The notes beneath the pieces are model-generated. The model ran no database searches, was not told the DNA's origin, and was given only the letters and a program-made list of their open reading frames with translations. The position numbers were made by a program, and so were the translations under genes. DNA of 53,846 nt from Chloroflexota bacterium (GTDB taxonomy: Bacteria > Chloroflexota > Anaerolineae > UBA4142), in NCBI GenBank assembly GCA_016219275.1, contig JACRBM010000085.1, positions 1 to 53,846 on the forward strand, written 5' to 3'. Positions 1 to 7,967 of the stretch are shown here, in pieces. Each line of letters starts with the position of its first letter. Within the stretch, counting starts at the first letter, position 1.

Positions 1-463
1 ACGATTCCCCGTGGCGCAAAGTTCCAATTTGCGATTGGCAAGTTGGAAACTTGCCCTACGATTCCCCGTGGCGTAAATTTCCAGTTTGCGATTGGCAAGT
101 TGGAAATTTGCCCTACAATTCCCCGCGGCGCAAAGTTCCAATTTGCGATTGGCAAGTTGGAAACTTGCCCTACGATTCCCCGTGGCGTAAATTTCCAGTT
201 TGCGATTGGCAAGTTGGAAACTTGCCCTACGATTCCCCGCGGCGTAAATTTCCAATTTGCGATTGGCAAGTTGGAAACTTGCCCTACGATTCCGCGTGGC
301 GCAAATTTCTAATTTGCGATTGGCAAGTTGGAAACTTGCCCTAAGATTCCGCGTGGCGCAAAGTTCCAATTTGCGATTGGCAAGTTGGAAACTTGCCCTA
401 CGATTCCCCGTGGCGTAAAGTTCCAATTTGCGATTGGCAAGTTGGAAACTTGCCCTACGATTC
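1..463. repeat. 57-bp tandem repeat array, eight copies
   Basis: Copies start at 1, 58, 115, 172, 229, 286, 343 and 400, and a partial ninth begins at 457. The array may extend left of the window. Copies differ by only a few substitutions, for example GTGGCG/GCGGCG and AAAGTT/AAATTT. Each unit carries the near-palindrome GGCAAGTTGGAAACTTGCC (8-bp arms, 3-nt loop). The period is divisible by three, so frames stay open across it, but the resulting 19-residue peptide repeats look like a by-product. There are no unique spacers between copies. The right edge supplies the stop codon of the minus-strand gene at 455-847. Related single copies lie at 15610 and 51325. Confidence 0.95.
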
Positions 464-847
464 ATCGCCGACAATTTTGAATTCGCGGGGCGCTCCAAGC
501 GTGGGCGCATTCGGCGGGAGAAAAGTTTGATCCATCGGAAAGCCAGATTGCCAAGGCGCGGCTTGCGGTGGCGCGATGATATACACCGGCGGCTGCATCG
601 GACGCGATTCGTACTCCTCGCGGCGCGACTCACCGCGTCCCCAGTTCTTGTTGATCGCGACCATCAACGCGAGACTCACCGGCAACGTTGCGCTGATGCC
701 GCACAGCGCGCCGACGAGCACCGCCATCGCTTCGTTGGACAAACGATTGCCGACGATGATCGCGAGCGTGACGGCAAAGACAAGCGCGACCAACAGCCCC
801 GCATTCCTCAGCCAATCCTTGTTACGCATCGAATCGTTTCCGCTCAT
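455..847 (-). CDS. Small two-helix membrane protein, last gene of the LexA-box operon
   Basis: A 130-aa protein. The start chosen is the ATG whose last bases overlap the TGA of the FtsK-like gene (ATGA at 844-847), the usual sign of translational coupling. Residues about 15-35 (LLVALVFAVTLAIIVG) and 41-62 (AVLVGALCGISATLPVSLAL) are hydrophobic and would form two membrane helices. The rest is a charged and proline-rich cytoplasmic tail. I do not recognise a family. The TAG stop at 455-457 lies exactly where the 57-bp repeat array begins, so the original C-terminus may have been replaced when the array arrived. Its place in the operon suggests a membrane partner for the motor protein, which is inference only. 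Confidence 0.7.
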   Translation of the reverse strand: MSGNDSMRNKDWLRNAGLLVALVFAVTLAIIVGNRLSNEAMAVLVGALCGISATLPVSLALMVAINKNWGRGESRREEYESRPMQPPVYIIAPPQAAPWQSGFPMDQTFLPPNAPTLGAPREFKIVGDES

Positions 848-1935
848 TTCACGCGCCGCAATCCACCCAACATGCGACCGAGCATCGGCGCACGGACTGG
901 CTCGGTTACATAGGACATACTTTTGCGCGCGACTTGATCCGCTTTGATTTGCGCGGCTTGAAATCGAATCATTTGCCCGCCCGCGATCAAAATAAAGTCG
1001 CCGCGCCCGGCGAGTTTCTCCGCGCCCGTCCCGCCGATACCCGCCGCGACGCGCGCGTCTTCCGATCCCGCGACGCGCCCGACGAGCCGCACCGGAAAAT
1101 TCGCTTTGATGAGCGTACCCACCGCGCTTGCGGTCGGTTTTTGCGTACACGCGATCACCGACACGCCCGCGCTGCGCCCGCGTTGCACGAGTCGTGTGAG
1201 CGCCGCTTCAAGTGGCGCGCCGCCAGTCTGCAACGCGTCCGCGAGTTCGTCCATCACAACGACGATGCGCGGGCGCGTGACGTGGAGCGGGTCGCGTTCG
1301 CGCCGTTCCATTTCCGTGACGAGATACCTCAGGCGCGCGAGCGTTTCTTCAACGTCCGCAACGATTGGAAAAAGCAGATGCGGCAATTGCGCGAAGGGCG
1401 CGAGACCGTGCCGCTTGGGATCGAACAACGCGAGTTGCAGATCGCGCGGTTTTTGGTGCGCGGTGAGCGACGCGATGATCGTGCGCGCGAGTTCGGTCTT
1501 GCCGCTGCCGGTCGTACCGGCGATGAGCACGTGCGCGACATCGGGCGACGACAAGCGCAATAAGAGCGGGACGCCTTCGCTGTCGAGTCCGAGCACCGCG
1601 GTGCCCGCGCACGCGAGCGCGCGCCGCGTCGCGTCATCGCGCTGTAACTGCGCTTCCAGTTCCGCCAGCGTCACAAAGCGCGAATCGGTGCGCGGCACTT
1701 CGAGCGAGAGCGTTCCGTTCGTGCGCGTGAGCCGCGCATTGGAAACTCCGAGCGCCAAGGCGACCTCCTCCGTGAGCGCTTCGAGCCGCGTCAGTTTCGT
1801 CGTGGCAGTCGGCGCAAGATGAAACTGCACCGTACGCGGCGTGAGCCGTCCGCCCCACACGCGCGCCGGCGCTTTGTGCGCGATCAACACTGCCTCGATC
1901 TTGTCGGCTTGAAGGTTCAACAAACGTTTGTCCAT
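844..1935 (-). CDS. FtsK/SpoIIIE-type DNA translocase-like ATPase, soluble
   Basis: A 363-aa motor-domain protein. Walker A is GTTGSGKTE (residues 140-148) and Walker B is IVVVMDE (224-230). The FtsK-type stretch DPKRHGLAPF follows, where FtsK proteins read DPK. Residues 1-100 resemble the alpha/beta region that precedes the FtsK motor. Unlike chromosomal FtsK (700 aa or more) it has no N-terminal membrane domain and no C-terminal gamma winged helix, so it resembles motors of plasmids, integrative elements or phages. The gene lies between a Cys-cluster protein and a two-helix membrane protein, downstream of a promoter with two LexA-type boxes. No Shine-Dalgarno is visible before the ATG; the word-repeat spacer at 1935-2000 abuts the start codon. 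Confidence 0.85.
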   Translation of the reverse strand: MDKRLLNLQADKIEAVLIAHKAPARVWGGRLTPRTVQFHLAPTATTKLTRLEALTEEVALALGVSNARLTRTNGTLSLEVPRTDSRFVTLAELEAQLQRDDATRRALACAGTAVLGLDSEGVPLLLRLSSPDVAHVLIAGTTGSGKTELARTIIASLTAHQKPRDLQLALFDPKRHGLAPFAQLPHLLFPIVADVEETLARLRYLVTEMERRERDPLHVTRPRIVVVMDELADALQTGGAPLEAALTRLVQRGRSAGVSVIACTQKPTASAVGTLIKANFPVRLVGRVAGSEDARVAAGIGGTGAEKLAGRGDFILIAGGQMIRFQAAQIKADQVARKSMSYVTEPVRAPMLGRMLGGLRRVK

Positions 1936-2000
1936 TGTTAGTTTGATTGTGAGATTGGCTGGATAGTTTTGGATGCAACTCTCAAACTAACAAACTATCC
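1935..2000. repeat. Word-repeat spacer with nested inverted repeats
   Basis: TTGTTAGTTTGA (1935-1946) pairs with TCAAACTAACAA (1982-1993), and GGATAGTTT (1961-1969) pairs with AAACTATCC (1992-2000). It fills the space between two operon genes and touches the FtsK-like start codon, leaving no ribosome binding site. It belongs to the same style of short word-repeat found in many spacers of this window. Confidence 0.8.
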
Positions 2001-2010
2001 AACTCGCGAA

Positions 2011-2616
2011 CTAGTCCGTCCATCCGGCGCGACGTTCCTCTTTCACACGCGCGCGCGGCGCGGCTAACACGATTGGCGCGACCTGTTTTTCTTCGTCAGG
2101 GCGCGGCGGATTTTGTTTTTGATGGGCGAGCCACTCTTGCAACTGGATGATTTTTTGCGCGACGACGTTTTGCCGCGCGATTTCTGTTGGCGCGACCGGC
2201 GGTGGTGCTGCCGGCGCGATGGGCGATGGCGCGACCGGGGCAGTCGCGCGCGTGCGGCGTTCGTTCGTTGTGCGCGTTGGCGCGATGACTTCGGGCAGAG
2301 GTTGGCGCAGCGCGCAGCCGGCGCAATCGCGCGGCGAATGAATCGGGATCACCTTTGCCGCGCACGCCGCGCGACCGAGCGCGATCGTCGGCGCGGCATC
2401 TTCGAGCACGGTGGACTTGCCATTACCCCACCGCACCGTGATCGGCGGACGCGCTTGATGATCCAACGTGCCGCGCAAGTGCGCGCAGTTGATCGCGGCG
2501 ACCGGACACGCGCGACAAATATTCGGCGTCACTTCACGTTCGCCGGTTTTGATTTTATCGCAAAGGATATGTCCTTCGTCGTCTACCTGACGATACGGAC
2601 ATGGTTTGAGATTCAC
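2011..2616 (-). CDS. Cysteine-cluster protein of unknown function, first gene of the LexA-box operon
   Basis: Predicted 201 aa from a GTG start at 2616, preceded by GGAG at good spacing. The longer frame starting at the ATG at 2661 overlaps the -10 box of its own promoter and would lie upstream of the transcript start, so I reject it. Cysteines lie at residues 6, 19, 34, 37, 44, 85, 98 and 101, including CRAC and CAGC pairs, which suits a zinc or Fe-S site. Residues 110-170 are Ala/Pro-rich and low complexity, and a charged tail follows. I do not recognise the family. It is the promoter-proximal gene, so its product may sense or regulate the downstream FtsK-like motor; this is inference. Confidence 0.7.
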   Translation of the reverse strand: MNLKPCPYRQVDDEGHILCDKIKTGEREVTPNICRACPVAAINCAHLRGTLDHQARPPITVRWGNGKSTVLEDAAPTIALGRAACAAKVIPIHSPRDCAGCALRQPLPEVIAPTRTTNERRTRATAPVAPSPIAPAAPPPVAPTEIARQNVVAQKIIQLQEWLAHQKQNPPRPDEEKQVAPIVLAAPRARVKEERRAGWTD

Positions 2617-2639
2617 ATCCAACTCCAGGCGCAGAAAAA

Positions 2640-2688
2640 GAACGTCTGTTCTGATTCCCATTATACCAGAACAGGCGTTCTATGTCAA
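2640..2688 (-). promoter_or_regulatory. SOS-type promoter with two LexA boxes
   Basis: On the minus strand, TTGACA (2688-2683), a 17-bp spacer and TATAAT (2665-2660) make a consensus sigma-70-type promoter. GAAC-GCCT-GTTC (2669-2680) fills the spacer, and a second GAAC-AGAC-GTTC (2640-2651) covers the expected transcript start. Both match the GAAC-N4-GTTC box known for Gram-positive-type LexA. The same layout precedes lexA in this window. Confidence 0.9.
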
Positions 2689-2728
2689 GGCGCGGCAGAT
2701 TAAATTTTCGCGCCGATGTTCAATCGCC

Positions 2729-2761
2729 AGAATCCAGGTTTCTTGAAGAAACCTAGATTCT
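2729..2761. repeat. Hairpin repeat, 16-1-16
   Basis: AGAATCCAGGTTTCTT (2729-2744) and AAGAAACCTAGATTCT (2746-2761) are inverted copies with one mismatch around a single base. No T-run follows, so it looks like an interspersed palindrome, not a classic terminator. I see no convincing gene in the rest of 2689-2925. Confidence 0.8.
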
Positions 2762-2925
2762 ATCCCCGCTTGCCGATTGCATTCGGCGAAGGTATTCGCG
2801 CGCGGGATGATACGCCATTTTCATCACAACTACTTTTCTCATGTCCCGGCTCCTCCTTGAATCAATGCCGAGTCTCGGCGATCTTGTCGAAGGATTCGTT
2901 CCAGCTGGACGAAGCGTGTTCTGAA

Positions 2926-3414
2926 TTATTGTTGATCATACGCCTGCTTTAAAGTTTTGATGTCAATCTTCTTCATGTTGAGCATGGCTTCCATGACCCT
3001 TTTCGCCTTCTCGGGATCCTGGTCGCCGAGCATCTCGCCAAGGATCGTGGGATTGATCTGCCATGACAAACCATATTTGTCTTTCAGCCAGCCGCACGGT
3101 CCTTCTTCTCCGCCTTCAGAAAGCTTTGCCCAAAACTTGTCTACTTCTTCTTGCGTCTTACAGCTCACCGAAAACGATATGGCTTCAGTGAACTTGAATT
3201 GGGACCCACCGTTCAAGCCGATGAACCCCTGTCCATCAAGCTCGAATTCGACAGTCATCACCCTGCCTTTCGGTCCTGGTCCCCCTTCTCCATAACGAGT
3301 GGTACTCACAATCTTCGAATTGTCGAAAATCGAGACGTAGAAATTCGCCGCCTCCTCGGCTTGGTCATCGAACCACAAGAATGGGGCGATTTTTTTCTGA
3401 TTATTTTTTGTCAT
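2926..3414 (-). CDS. PhnB-like VOC family protein
   Basis: 162 aa. The N-terminus [20 protein letters not shown], followed by SIFDNSKI, a central [10 protein letters not shown] and a C-terminal YGLSWQINP, is the pattern of PhnB-like/3-demethylubiquinone methyltransferase-like VOC proteins. These form a beta-alpha-beta-beta-beta metal-binding or metal-less fold and are about 130-160 aa. The true substrate of such proteins is rarely known. The start is well supported by AAAAGGAGAAAACAGC before the ATG, and the gene overlaps the preceding DUF4287 gene by 4 bp. A second, internally deleted PhnB-like gene lies at 8521-8736. Confidence 0.9.
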   Translation of the reverse strand: MTKNNQKKIAPFLWFDDQAEEAANFYVSIFDNSKIVSTTRYGEGGPGPKGRVMTVEFELDGQGFIGLNGGSQFKFTEAISFSVSCKTQEEVDKFWAKLSEGGEEGPCGWLKDKYGLSWQINPTILGEMLGDQDPEKAKRVMEAMLNMKKIDIKTLKQAYDQQ

Positions 3415-3989
3415 GCTGTTTTCTCCTTTTGATTATCGTACGCCCGTTTCAACCACGTGAGCACTTGAGCGTCAATTTGTTTTGGGTCGCTGATGCGTAC
3501 GCGATGAGTGACCATGGCGTTCCACGATCCGGCAGCTTCAAGCCGTCCGGCTGGCGCGACGCCTTTGAGTTTGATGCCGATGTCCAAGCGATCGTCTGTT
3601 GTTTGCACGATGGCGAATTTCTTGCAGCCGCGGCGCAGATTGATGTACGTCATGTTGGACGCCACCGCGACATCCGCGCCAAACTTGCGAACCCGTTTCT
3701 CGAGTGCAGCGTATGCCTTGCGCCACTTGGCTTTTTTGCCTGCGAACAATTTCTCGATCCGGTCTGCTGGGCTGGCTTTGACGTCGTCGGCGTGACCGAT
3801 CACTTGCCATATCGCTCCGGCGTGACCATAGCCAAGCCCAAAGTCTTGCTTGAGCCAAGCGACGATCGCGCCGGCTTTTGTCAACCCTTTTTCTTTGGCA
3901 AGCGCGCGAAAGTCAGCCGGCGTCTTGCCGGTCTTGGCTTGGATGTTGTCGAGGTAGGACTGGAATTTTTTCTTATCGTTGTCAGACAC
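3411..3989 (-). CDS. DUF4287/DUF5655 domain protein
   Basis: 192 aa from a GTG start with a strong GGGAGGCGG upstream. Residues 5-60 ([20 protein letters not shown] and [20 protein letters not shown]) match DUF4287, a helical domain. Residues about 75-190 ([20 protein letters not shown] and the [17 protein letters not shown] strand) match DUF5655, which often follows it. Function is unknown. The stop overlaps the start of the VOC gene downstream (ATGA). These families recur in accessory blocks alongside DUF1801 and VOC proteins, as here. Confidence 0.88.
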   Translation of the reverse strand: MSDNDKKKFQSYLDNIQAKTGKTPADFRALAKEKGLTKAGAIVAWLKQDFGLGYGHAGAIWQVIGHADDVKASPADRIEKLFAGKKAKWRKAYAALEKRVRKFGADVAVASNMTYINLRRGCKKFAIVQTTDDRLDIGIKLKGVAPAGRLEAAGSWNAMVTHRVRISDPKQIDAQVLTWLKRAYDNQKEKTA

Positions 3990-4039
3990 GATTCCGCCTC
4001 CCGTTTTTTGTTGTTGCTGTTTCTGGTTCTGGCGTTAGC

Positions 4040-4585
4040 TTATTTTTTGAGCGGCTCATAGGTGAGGAGCATGACGCCCGTACGGGTTGCCTTTGAATCC
4101 ACCAGTCTCAATCTCTTCAGAGCGCCCCCGTCCTTGAAGAGACGCTTGCCATTGCCCACGACGACCGGATGGACCATGAGTATAAGCTCATCGAGGAGAT
4201 CGTTCTGTAGCAAGGATCGAACAAGTGTGGGACTACCGGCGACGCCAATGTTCTTGCCGGGTTGCTGTTTCAACTTGGTGATTTCTTCCGCGAGGTTTCT
4301 CTTGATCAGCGTCGAATTCTTCCACTCGACCTTGTTCAAAGTTGTTGAGACAACATACTTGGGCGTGCTGTTAATGTGGCTGGCATACGGCTCGTCGGTT
4401 GAAGTCGGCCAATAGGGCGCCCACTCCTCATAGGTCACCCGCCCGAGAAGAATGGTGTCCTCTCCGGCAATGTGTGCGCTCATGCTCGCCATCATGTCTT
4501 CGTCAAAGTGATCGAATTGCCATTTATCGGGCGATTCCGTGACGCCGTCCAGGGATATGAACAGTCCTGCAACTACTTTTCTCAT
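4040..4585 (-). CDS. RibD C-terminal/dihydrofolate reductase-like protein (copy 1)
   Basis: 181 aa from the ATG at 4585, which has AGGAGAATTCAA directly upstream; longer frames lack a site. The N-terminus MRKVVAGLFISLDGVTESPD, the LLGRVTYEEWAPYWP motif and the late VHPVVVGNGKRLF define the RibD-C/DHFR-like fold that binds NADPH in riboflavin reductases and DHFR. Stand-alone members are widespread and mostly uncharacterised. There are two more intact copies in this block (7404-7967 and 9297-9899) and a 16-codon remnant at 13290-13340. The following 50-bp spacer begins with AGCTAACGCC. Confidence 0.9.
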   Translation of the reverse strand: MRKVVAGLFISLDGVTESPDKWQFDHFDEDMMASMSAHIAGEDTILLGRVTYEEWAPYWPTSTDEPYASHINSTPKYVVSTTLNKVEWKNSTLIKRNLAEEITKLKQQPGKNIGVAGSPTLVRSLLQNDLLDELILMVHPVVVGNGKRLFKDGGALKRLRLVDSKATRTGVMLLTYEPLKK

Positions 4586-4604
4586 TTGAATTCTCCTGTG
4601 TCGG

Positions 4605-5003
4605 TTATTTCTTTTTGTTGCCGGTTGTATTGAACGCGACCGCGGCACGAATGAGTTCCTTCAAGGCGGACTCATCAATGTCGTCGCCTTCGCCGAAATC
4701 AATGGCGCGCGTGGCTTTTGCATCCAGCCCAGCATTGAAGAGACGCTTCGGGTCCTTCAAGGAAGCGCCTTTGAAAAAGTTGAGCTTGACGTGATCCTTG
4801 AAAGCGCCGGCGGCAACAACGTTTCCTTTATGCGACCACACTGCCGTGCCCCACTTCCATTCCTCGGCAAGGTCAGGCGCGGCTTCCAGGATCAGTTTGC
4901 GTAATCGCGCAAGCATTTTGCCGCGCCAGTCGGCAAGTTCTTTGATCTGCATGTCTATGTGTTGAGACGGAGTCAAATCATTTTTCGAATCTGTTTTCTT
5001 CAT
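4605..5003 (-). CDS. DUF1801 domain protein (copy 1)
   Basis: 132 aa. The pattern IDMQIKELADWRGKMLARLR, then LAEEWKWGTAVWS, VKLNFFKGASL and RAIDFGEGDDID, matches DUF1801 (YdhG-like), a small alpha/beta family sometimes linked to iron delivery but largely unproven. The ATG has GGGAGAGACAAC upstream and overlaps the stop of the MFS gene by 4 bp, so the two are co-translated. A more distant DUF1801 paralogue lies at 8876-9235. Confidence 0.88.
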   Translation of the reverse strand: MKKTDSKNDLTPSQHIDMQIKELADWRGKMLARLRKLILEAAPDLAEEWKWGTAVWSHKGNVVAAGAFKDHVKLNFFKGASLKDPKRLFNAGLDAKATRAIDFGEGDDIDESALKELIRAAVAFNTTGNKKK

Positions 5004-6325
5004 GTTGTCTCTCCCTCGAACACAACCTGGTTTTCATCAGCCATGTAGTGGTTCGAAAGCAACCGATAGCTCTTTGTATTCATCGCGATCAGCGTCACCC
5101 CAAGCCCGATGATGCCGGTCAGTGTGAAGACAAGCGCGATGCCGCGATCCGCGCCGATACCAAACCAACTGCCGATGAGCGCAACGCCGGCTCCGGTGGT
5201 CATGAACGGGATGAAGACAAGCTCCGCGAGCGGACCGATGAGAAACGTGGTCAGGGGTGATGCCGCCATCTCAACGCTCTGCGCGAATCCGAACACCCTC
5301 CCCTGGCGTTCCGGCGGAACGACCTTCTGAATGATCGTATGTTCCGCCGCTTCGATGAAAGGCGCTACGGACAGGTAAATGAACATACCCGCCGTCAGAA
5401 GTACGATGGAGGGCTGGATGGTAAAGACACTGCTGATCGTCCAGATACAGATATTGGCGGCGAATAATGCCCACAGCGGATTTTTGCCAAGCCCCCATTT
5501 GGCGATGAAGAGTCCGCCCACGATAAACCCGCAACTGAGAAACGCCCACAGTACTCCCCACACCTGGACCGAAACGAGAGAGAGTCCGTACGCGTCCATG
5601 AGACCCATGAACACGCCGCCCAGGAAATTATTAAAGGTCGTGAAAAAGATCAACGCGAACAAGCCGGGAATCGCCGAGATGATCATCAGCGTCCCGCGAA
5701 TATCCAGCTTCGCCGGCTTCCCATCGAGGTGCGCAATTTCTTTTTCCGGAATGGTCAGCGTGTAAAGATGTACGATCGAAGCAATCATCATCGCCATCGC
5801 GAGGATGAGCACCAGATACATGCCTGAATGTCCCACCAGGAATCCACTGATGGCTGAAACGATGAGAAATCCGATCCCGGTGGCTGTCCCAGCAAGTCCG
5901 TTCGCCTTGTCCCGCCCATCCTCGGGGATGAGAATCGTGATGAGGGTTGGCAGCGCGATGGCGCGGATGTTTCCCGCGATCACGCCCAGAAGAAGTAAGG
6001 GTACAAAGATCCACAGCGTGACGCTAGCAGGATTCTTGAAAGTCTCGGACGGCGCCGCGAGATACATGGCAAATCCGATAGCGTAGATGAACAGTGACAC
6101 AAAGCCGGAGAGGAGCATCACGTGCTTTTTCTTATAGTGGTCAACCAGACTGCCGAACCAGAATCCGGAAAGCGCAACCGCGACTAGATAGATGCCGGAG
6201 ACGAAGGCGGTTGCAATGACCGAGCGCGTTTCCAGGTAGACGAAAAACACCAGCGCGAACCAGACTGTCATATTCGTGACGTTGGCAATGAGCGTATTCG
6301 CGAGAAGATGATAGAACGTCTTCAT
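5000..6325 (-). CDS. MFS transporter
   Basis: 441 aa with hydrophobic segments spread along the whole length, consistent with about 12 helices. The loop after helix 2, SLVDHYKKKHVMLLSG, is the major-facilitator motif (G-x3-D-hydrophobic-basic cluster). The mid-loop KEIAHLDGKPAKLDIRGT and the late PPERQGRVFGFAQSVEM loop resemble bacterial drug-efflux members such as the MDR/macrolide-efflux type, but the substrate cannot be told from sequence. AAGGATACTTGT precedes the ATG. It overlaps the HhH gene upstream and the DUF1801 gene downstream by 4 bp each, so the three form one translational unit. Confidence 0.9.
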   Translation of the reverse strand: MKTFYHLLANTLIANVTNMTVWFALVFFVYLETRSVIATAFVSGIYLVAVALSGFWFGSLVDHYKKKHVMLLSGFVSLFIYAIGFAMYLAAPSETFKNPASVTLWIFVPLLLLGVIAGNIRAIALPTLITILIPEDGRDKANGLAGTATGIGFLIVSAISGFLVGHSGMYLVLILAMAMMIASIVHLYTLTIPEKEIAHLDGKPAKLDIRGTLMIISAIPGLFALIFFTTFNNFLGGVFMGLMDAYGLSLVSVQVWGVLWAFLSCGFIVGGLFIAKWGLGKNPLWALFAANICIWTISSVFTIQPSIVLLTAGMFIYLSVAPFIEAAEHTIIQKVVPPERQGRVFGFAQSVEMAASPLTTFLIGPLAELVFIPFMTTGAGVALIGSWFGIGADRGIALVFTLTGIIGLGVTLIAMNTKSYRLLSNHYMADENQVVFEGETT

Positions 6326-6561
6326 ACAAGTATCCTTCTAGATTTCCTATCGGCGAACGAGAGTCCTTTGGCGCGCAACGCGCGATGGAGTTGAGCGAGC
6401 GCATTGGGTCCGATGCCATGTAATTGCTTGACCTCGTCCTCGCTGAACTTGGTCAACTGCTCGAGTCGCGCGATGCCAGCCCCAGCGAGCGCCCGTCGCG
6501 CCGGACTAGCCAGTCCCAGCGGAAGGTCGCTTGCCGGACGATCGTTCTGTTTACTATTCAT
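6322..6561 (-). CDS. Helix-hairpin-helix (RNAP alpha-CTD-like) small protein
   Basis: 79 aa from the ATG at 6561, chosen because GAGAGGAAC lies just upstream. Residues 17-75 (ASPARRALAGAGIARLEQLT then VKQLHGIGPNALAQLHRALR) form the helix-hairpin-helix seen in the C-terminal domain of RNA polymerase alpha and in small DNA-binding proteins. The first 16 residues are polar and probably disordered. Its stop overlaps the MFS start. A role in DNA contact is likely from the fold; a role in regulating the block is speculation. Confidence 0.85.
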   Translation of the reverse strand: MNSKQNDRPASDLPLGLASPARRALAGAGIARLEQLTKFSEDEVKQLHGIGPNALAQLHRALRAKGLSFADRKSRRILV

Positions 6562-6582
6562 GGATGTTCCTCTCAAATTAAT

Positions 6583-7389
6583 TTACTCTGCTTTTGGCAG
6601 CGGCGCATCAAGGAAAGACGTGACGGTGGGCGCGAGCATCGGGGAAAAGACGATGCTGTAATGCGTCGTGCCAGGCAGGATCGCGAGGCGCGCGTTCGAC
6701 ATTCCCGATCCGTCCCAGCCCGCATCCTTCTTGCCACCGCCGAGCAGTTCGAAAAATTCTATCGTGTGCGCGGGGCGAATCGCGTCGGCATCGCCGACCA
6801 CGATCAGCGTGGGCGTTTTGAGCGCCGCGACTGCCTTCGACCAATCATAGTTCTGTCGAATCAACTCGCCCCTCTTGACCACCAACGTCTGCCAATCGTC
6901 GCGGTTGGGCGCGGTGTTGATATATGCCTGGTGCATCGGGGAGCCGATCATGGCTTTGGCGGCTTGTTCATTCATTGATTTCATACTCGCGCGTACCTCG
7001 GGGTACCATCCCTCGTTCCTAAAAGGGACAGAGACGAGCGCCAACTTGCGTACCAACTCTGGGTGTCGAATCGTCGTTTGCAGAGCGACACCGCCACCCA
7101 GAGAATAGCCGAGGATGTCTGTCTGTTCCAGTCCGAGGTGTTGGATCAGTCCGGCAATATCGTCCGCCATTTGCTCGAAGGACAACGGACGATTGATGTC
7201 AGCCGTATGCTGATGTCCTTGCAGTTCGACGCCGACGACCTGCCGGTTCTCGGCAAGGGCTGCCAGAATGGGAGCGAACATACCGATTCCGCCCAAACCG
7301 CCGTGAAGCAAAATCAACGGCTGCCCTTTGCCATAAATTTCGTAATACATCCTAAGACCGTTTACGTTCGCGTATTTGCCCTGAGTCAT
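6583..7389 (-). CDS. Alpha/beta hydrolase
   Basis: 268 aa. The oxyanion-side HGGLGG (29-34), nucleophile elbow GYSLGGG with Ser96, acid in VVGDAD (Asp200 or Asp202) and base in GTTHYS (His243) give a complete catalytic triad for the alpha/beta hydrolase fold. A cap region spans residues about 125-180. Esterase, lactonase or C-C hydrolase activity are all possible. GGAGGATCGAG sits before the ATG, and the stop is 21 bp from the HhH start, so the genes are probably co-transcribed. Confidence 0.92.
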   Translation of the reverse strand: MTQGKYANVNGLRMYYEIYGKGQPLILLHGGLGGIGMFAPILAALAENRQVVGVELQGHQHTADINRPLSFEQMADDIAGLIQHLGLEQTDILGYSLGGGVALQTTIRHPELVRKLALVSVPFRNEGWYPEVRASMKSMNEQAAKAMIGSPMHQAYINTAPNRDDWQTLVVKRGELIRQNYDWSKAVAALKTPTLIVVGDADAIRPAHTIEFFELLGGGKKDAGWDGSGMSNARLAILPGTTHYSIVFSPMLAPTVTSFLDAPLPKAE

Positions 7390-7403
7390 CTCGATCCTCC
7401 GCG

Positions 7404-7967
7404 TTATTTTCTGTCTGGCTGGTAACAGAGTAAAACGTTTCCATTACCGAACGTCCTGGTTTTTACCAGTTTCAGATTTTGTTTGTCCTTTGACTTTTCG
7501 AATAATGGTGTGCCGTTGCCCAGGATCACCGGGTTCACCATGATGCGATGTTCGTCAATCAAATCCAACTGCATCAGCGTTGACATCAAGTTGGCGCTGC
7601 CGAACAGAGCGAGGTCTTTGCCGGGCTGTTGTTTTAGTTTCGAAATTTCTTCGGCGATATGATCTTTGATCAACCTGGTATTATTCCATTCGGCTTTGTC
7701 GAGCGTCCGCGAGAATACAAGCTTGGGCAAACGATTCATCAGGTCGGCAACGATGGGATCGTTTTTGATCGCGTCCGAGGTGGACCAATAACTTGCCATG
7801 AGTTGATACGTCACGCGCCCGAATAAGAGCGTGTCCATTGCGCTTGTCTGTTCGATGGCAAATTCGTTGAATTCCGCGTCTACGTTATGCCAGTCAATTT
7901 CCTGATTGGGTCCCTCAAAGAAACCATCGAGGGCAACCATGTTGAATGAAAATAGTTTACGCATCAT
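7404..7967 (-). CDS. RibD C-terminal/dihydrofolate reductase-like protein (copy 2)
   Basis: 187 aa. MRKLFSFNMVALDGFFEGPN, LLFGRVTYQLMASYW, LKQQPGKDLALFGSANLM and VNPVILGNGTPLF give the same pattern as copy 1 (4040-4585), including the shared EEISKLKQQPGK segment. The two are clearly paralogous but well diverged. Translation could start at either of two adjacent ATGs; the gene overlaps the end of the DUF1697 gene by 11 bp and may rely on coupled translation. Substrate unknown. Confidence 0.9.
   Translation of the reverse strand: MMRKLFSFNMVALDGFFEGPNQEIDWHNVDAEFNEFAIEQTSAMDTLLFGRVTYQLMASYWSTSDAIKNDPIVADLMNRLPKLVFSRTLDKAEWNNTRLIKDHIAEEISKLKQQPGKDLALFGSANLMSTLMQLDLIDEHRIMVNPVILGNGTPLFEKSKDKQNLKLVKTRTFGNGNVLLCYQPDRK

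Noticed and set aside
43-344. Open frames with 19-residue repeats (CPTIPRGVNFQFAIGKLET-like)
   Set aside because: The 57-bp DNA period is a multiple of three, so frames stay open on their own. There is no ribosome site, and several frames are equally open.
1-463. CRISPR array
   Set aside because: The whole 57-bp unit is repeated with no unique spacers, and no cas gene is near.
844-1935. Cell-division FtsK
   Set aside because: No membrane domain, no gamma domain and half the usual length.
2659-2661. ATG as start of the Cys-cluster gene
   Set aside because: It lies in the -10 box and upstream of the expected transcript start; GTG at 2616 with GGAG fits better.
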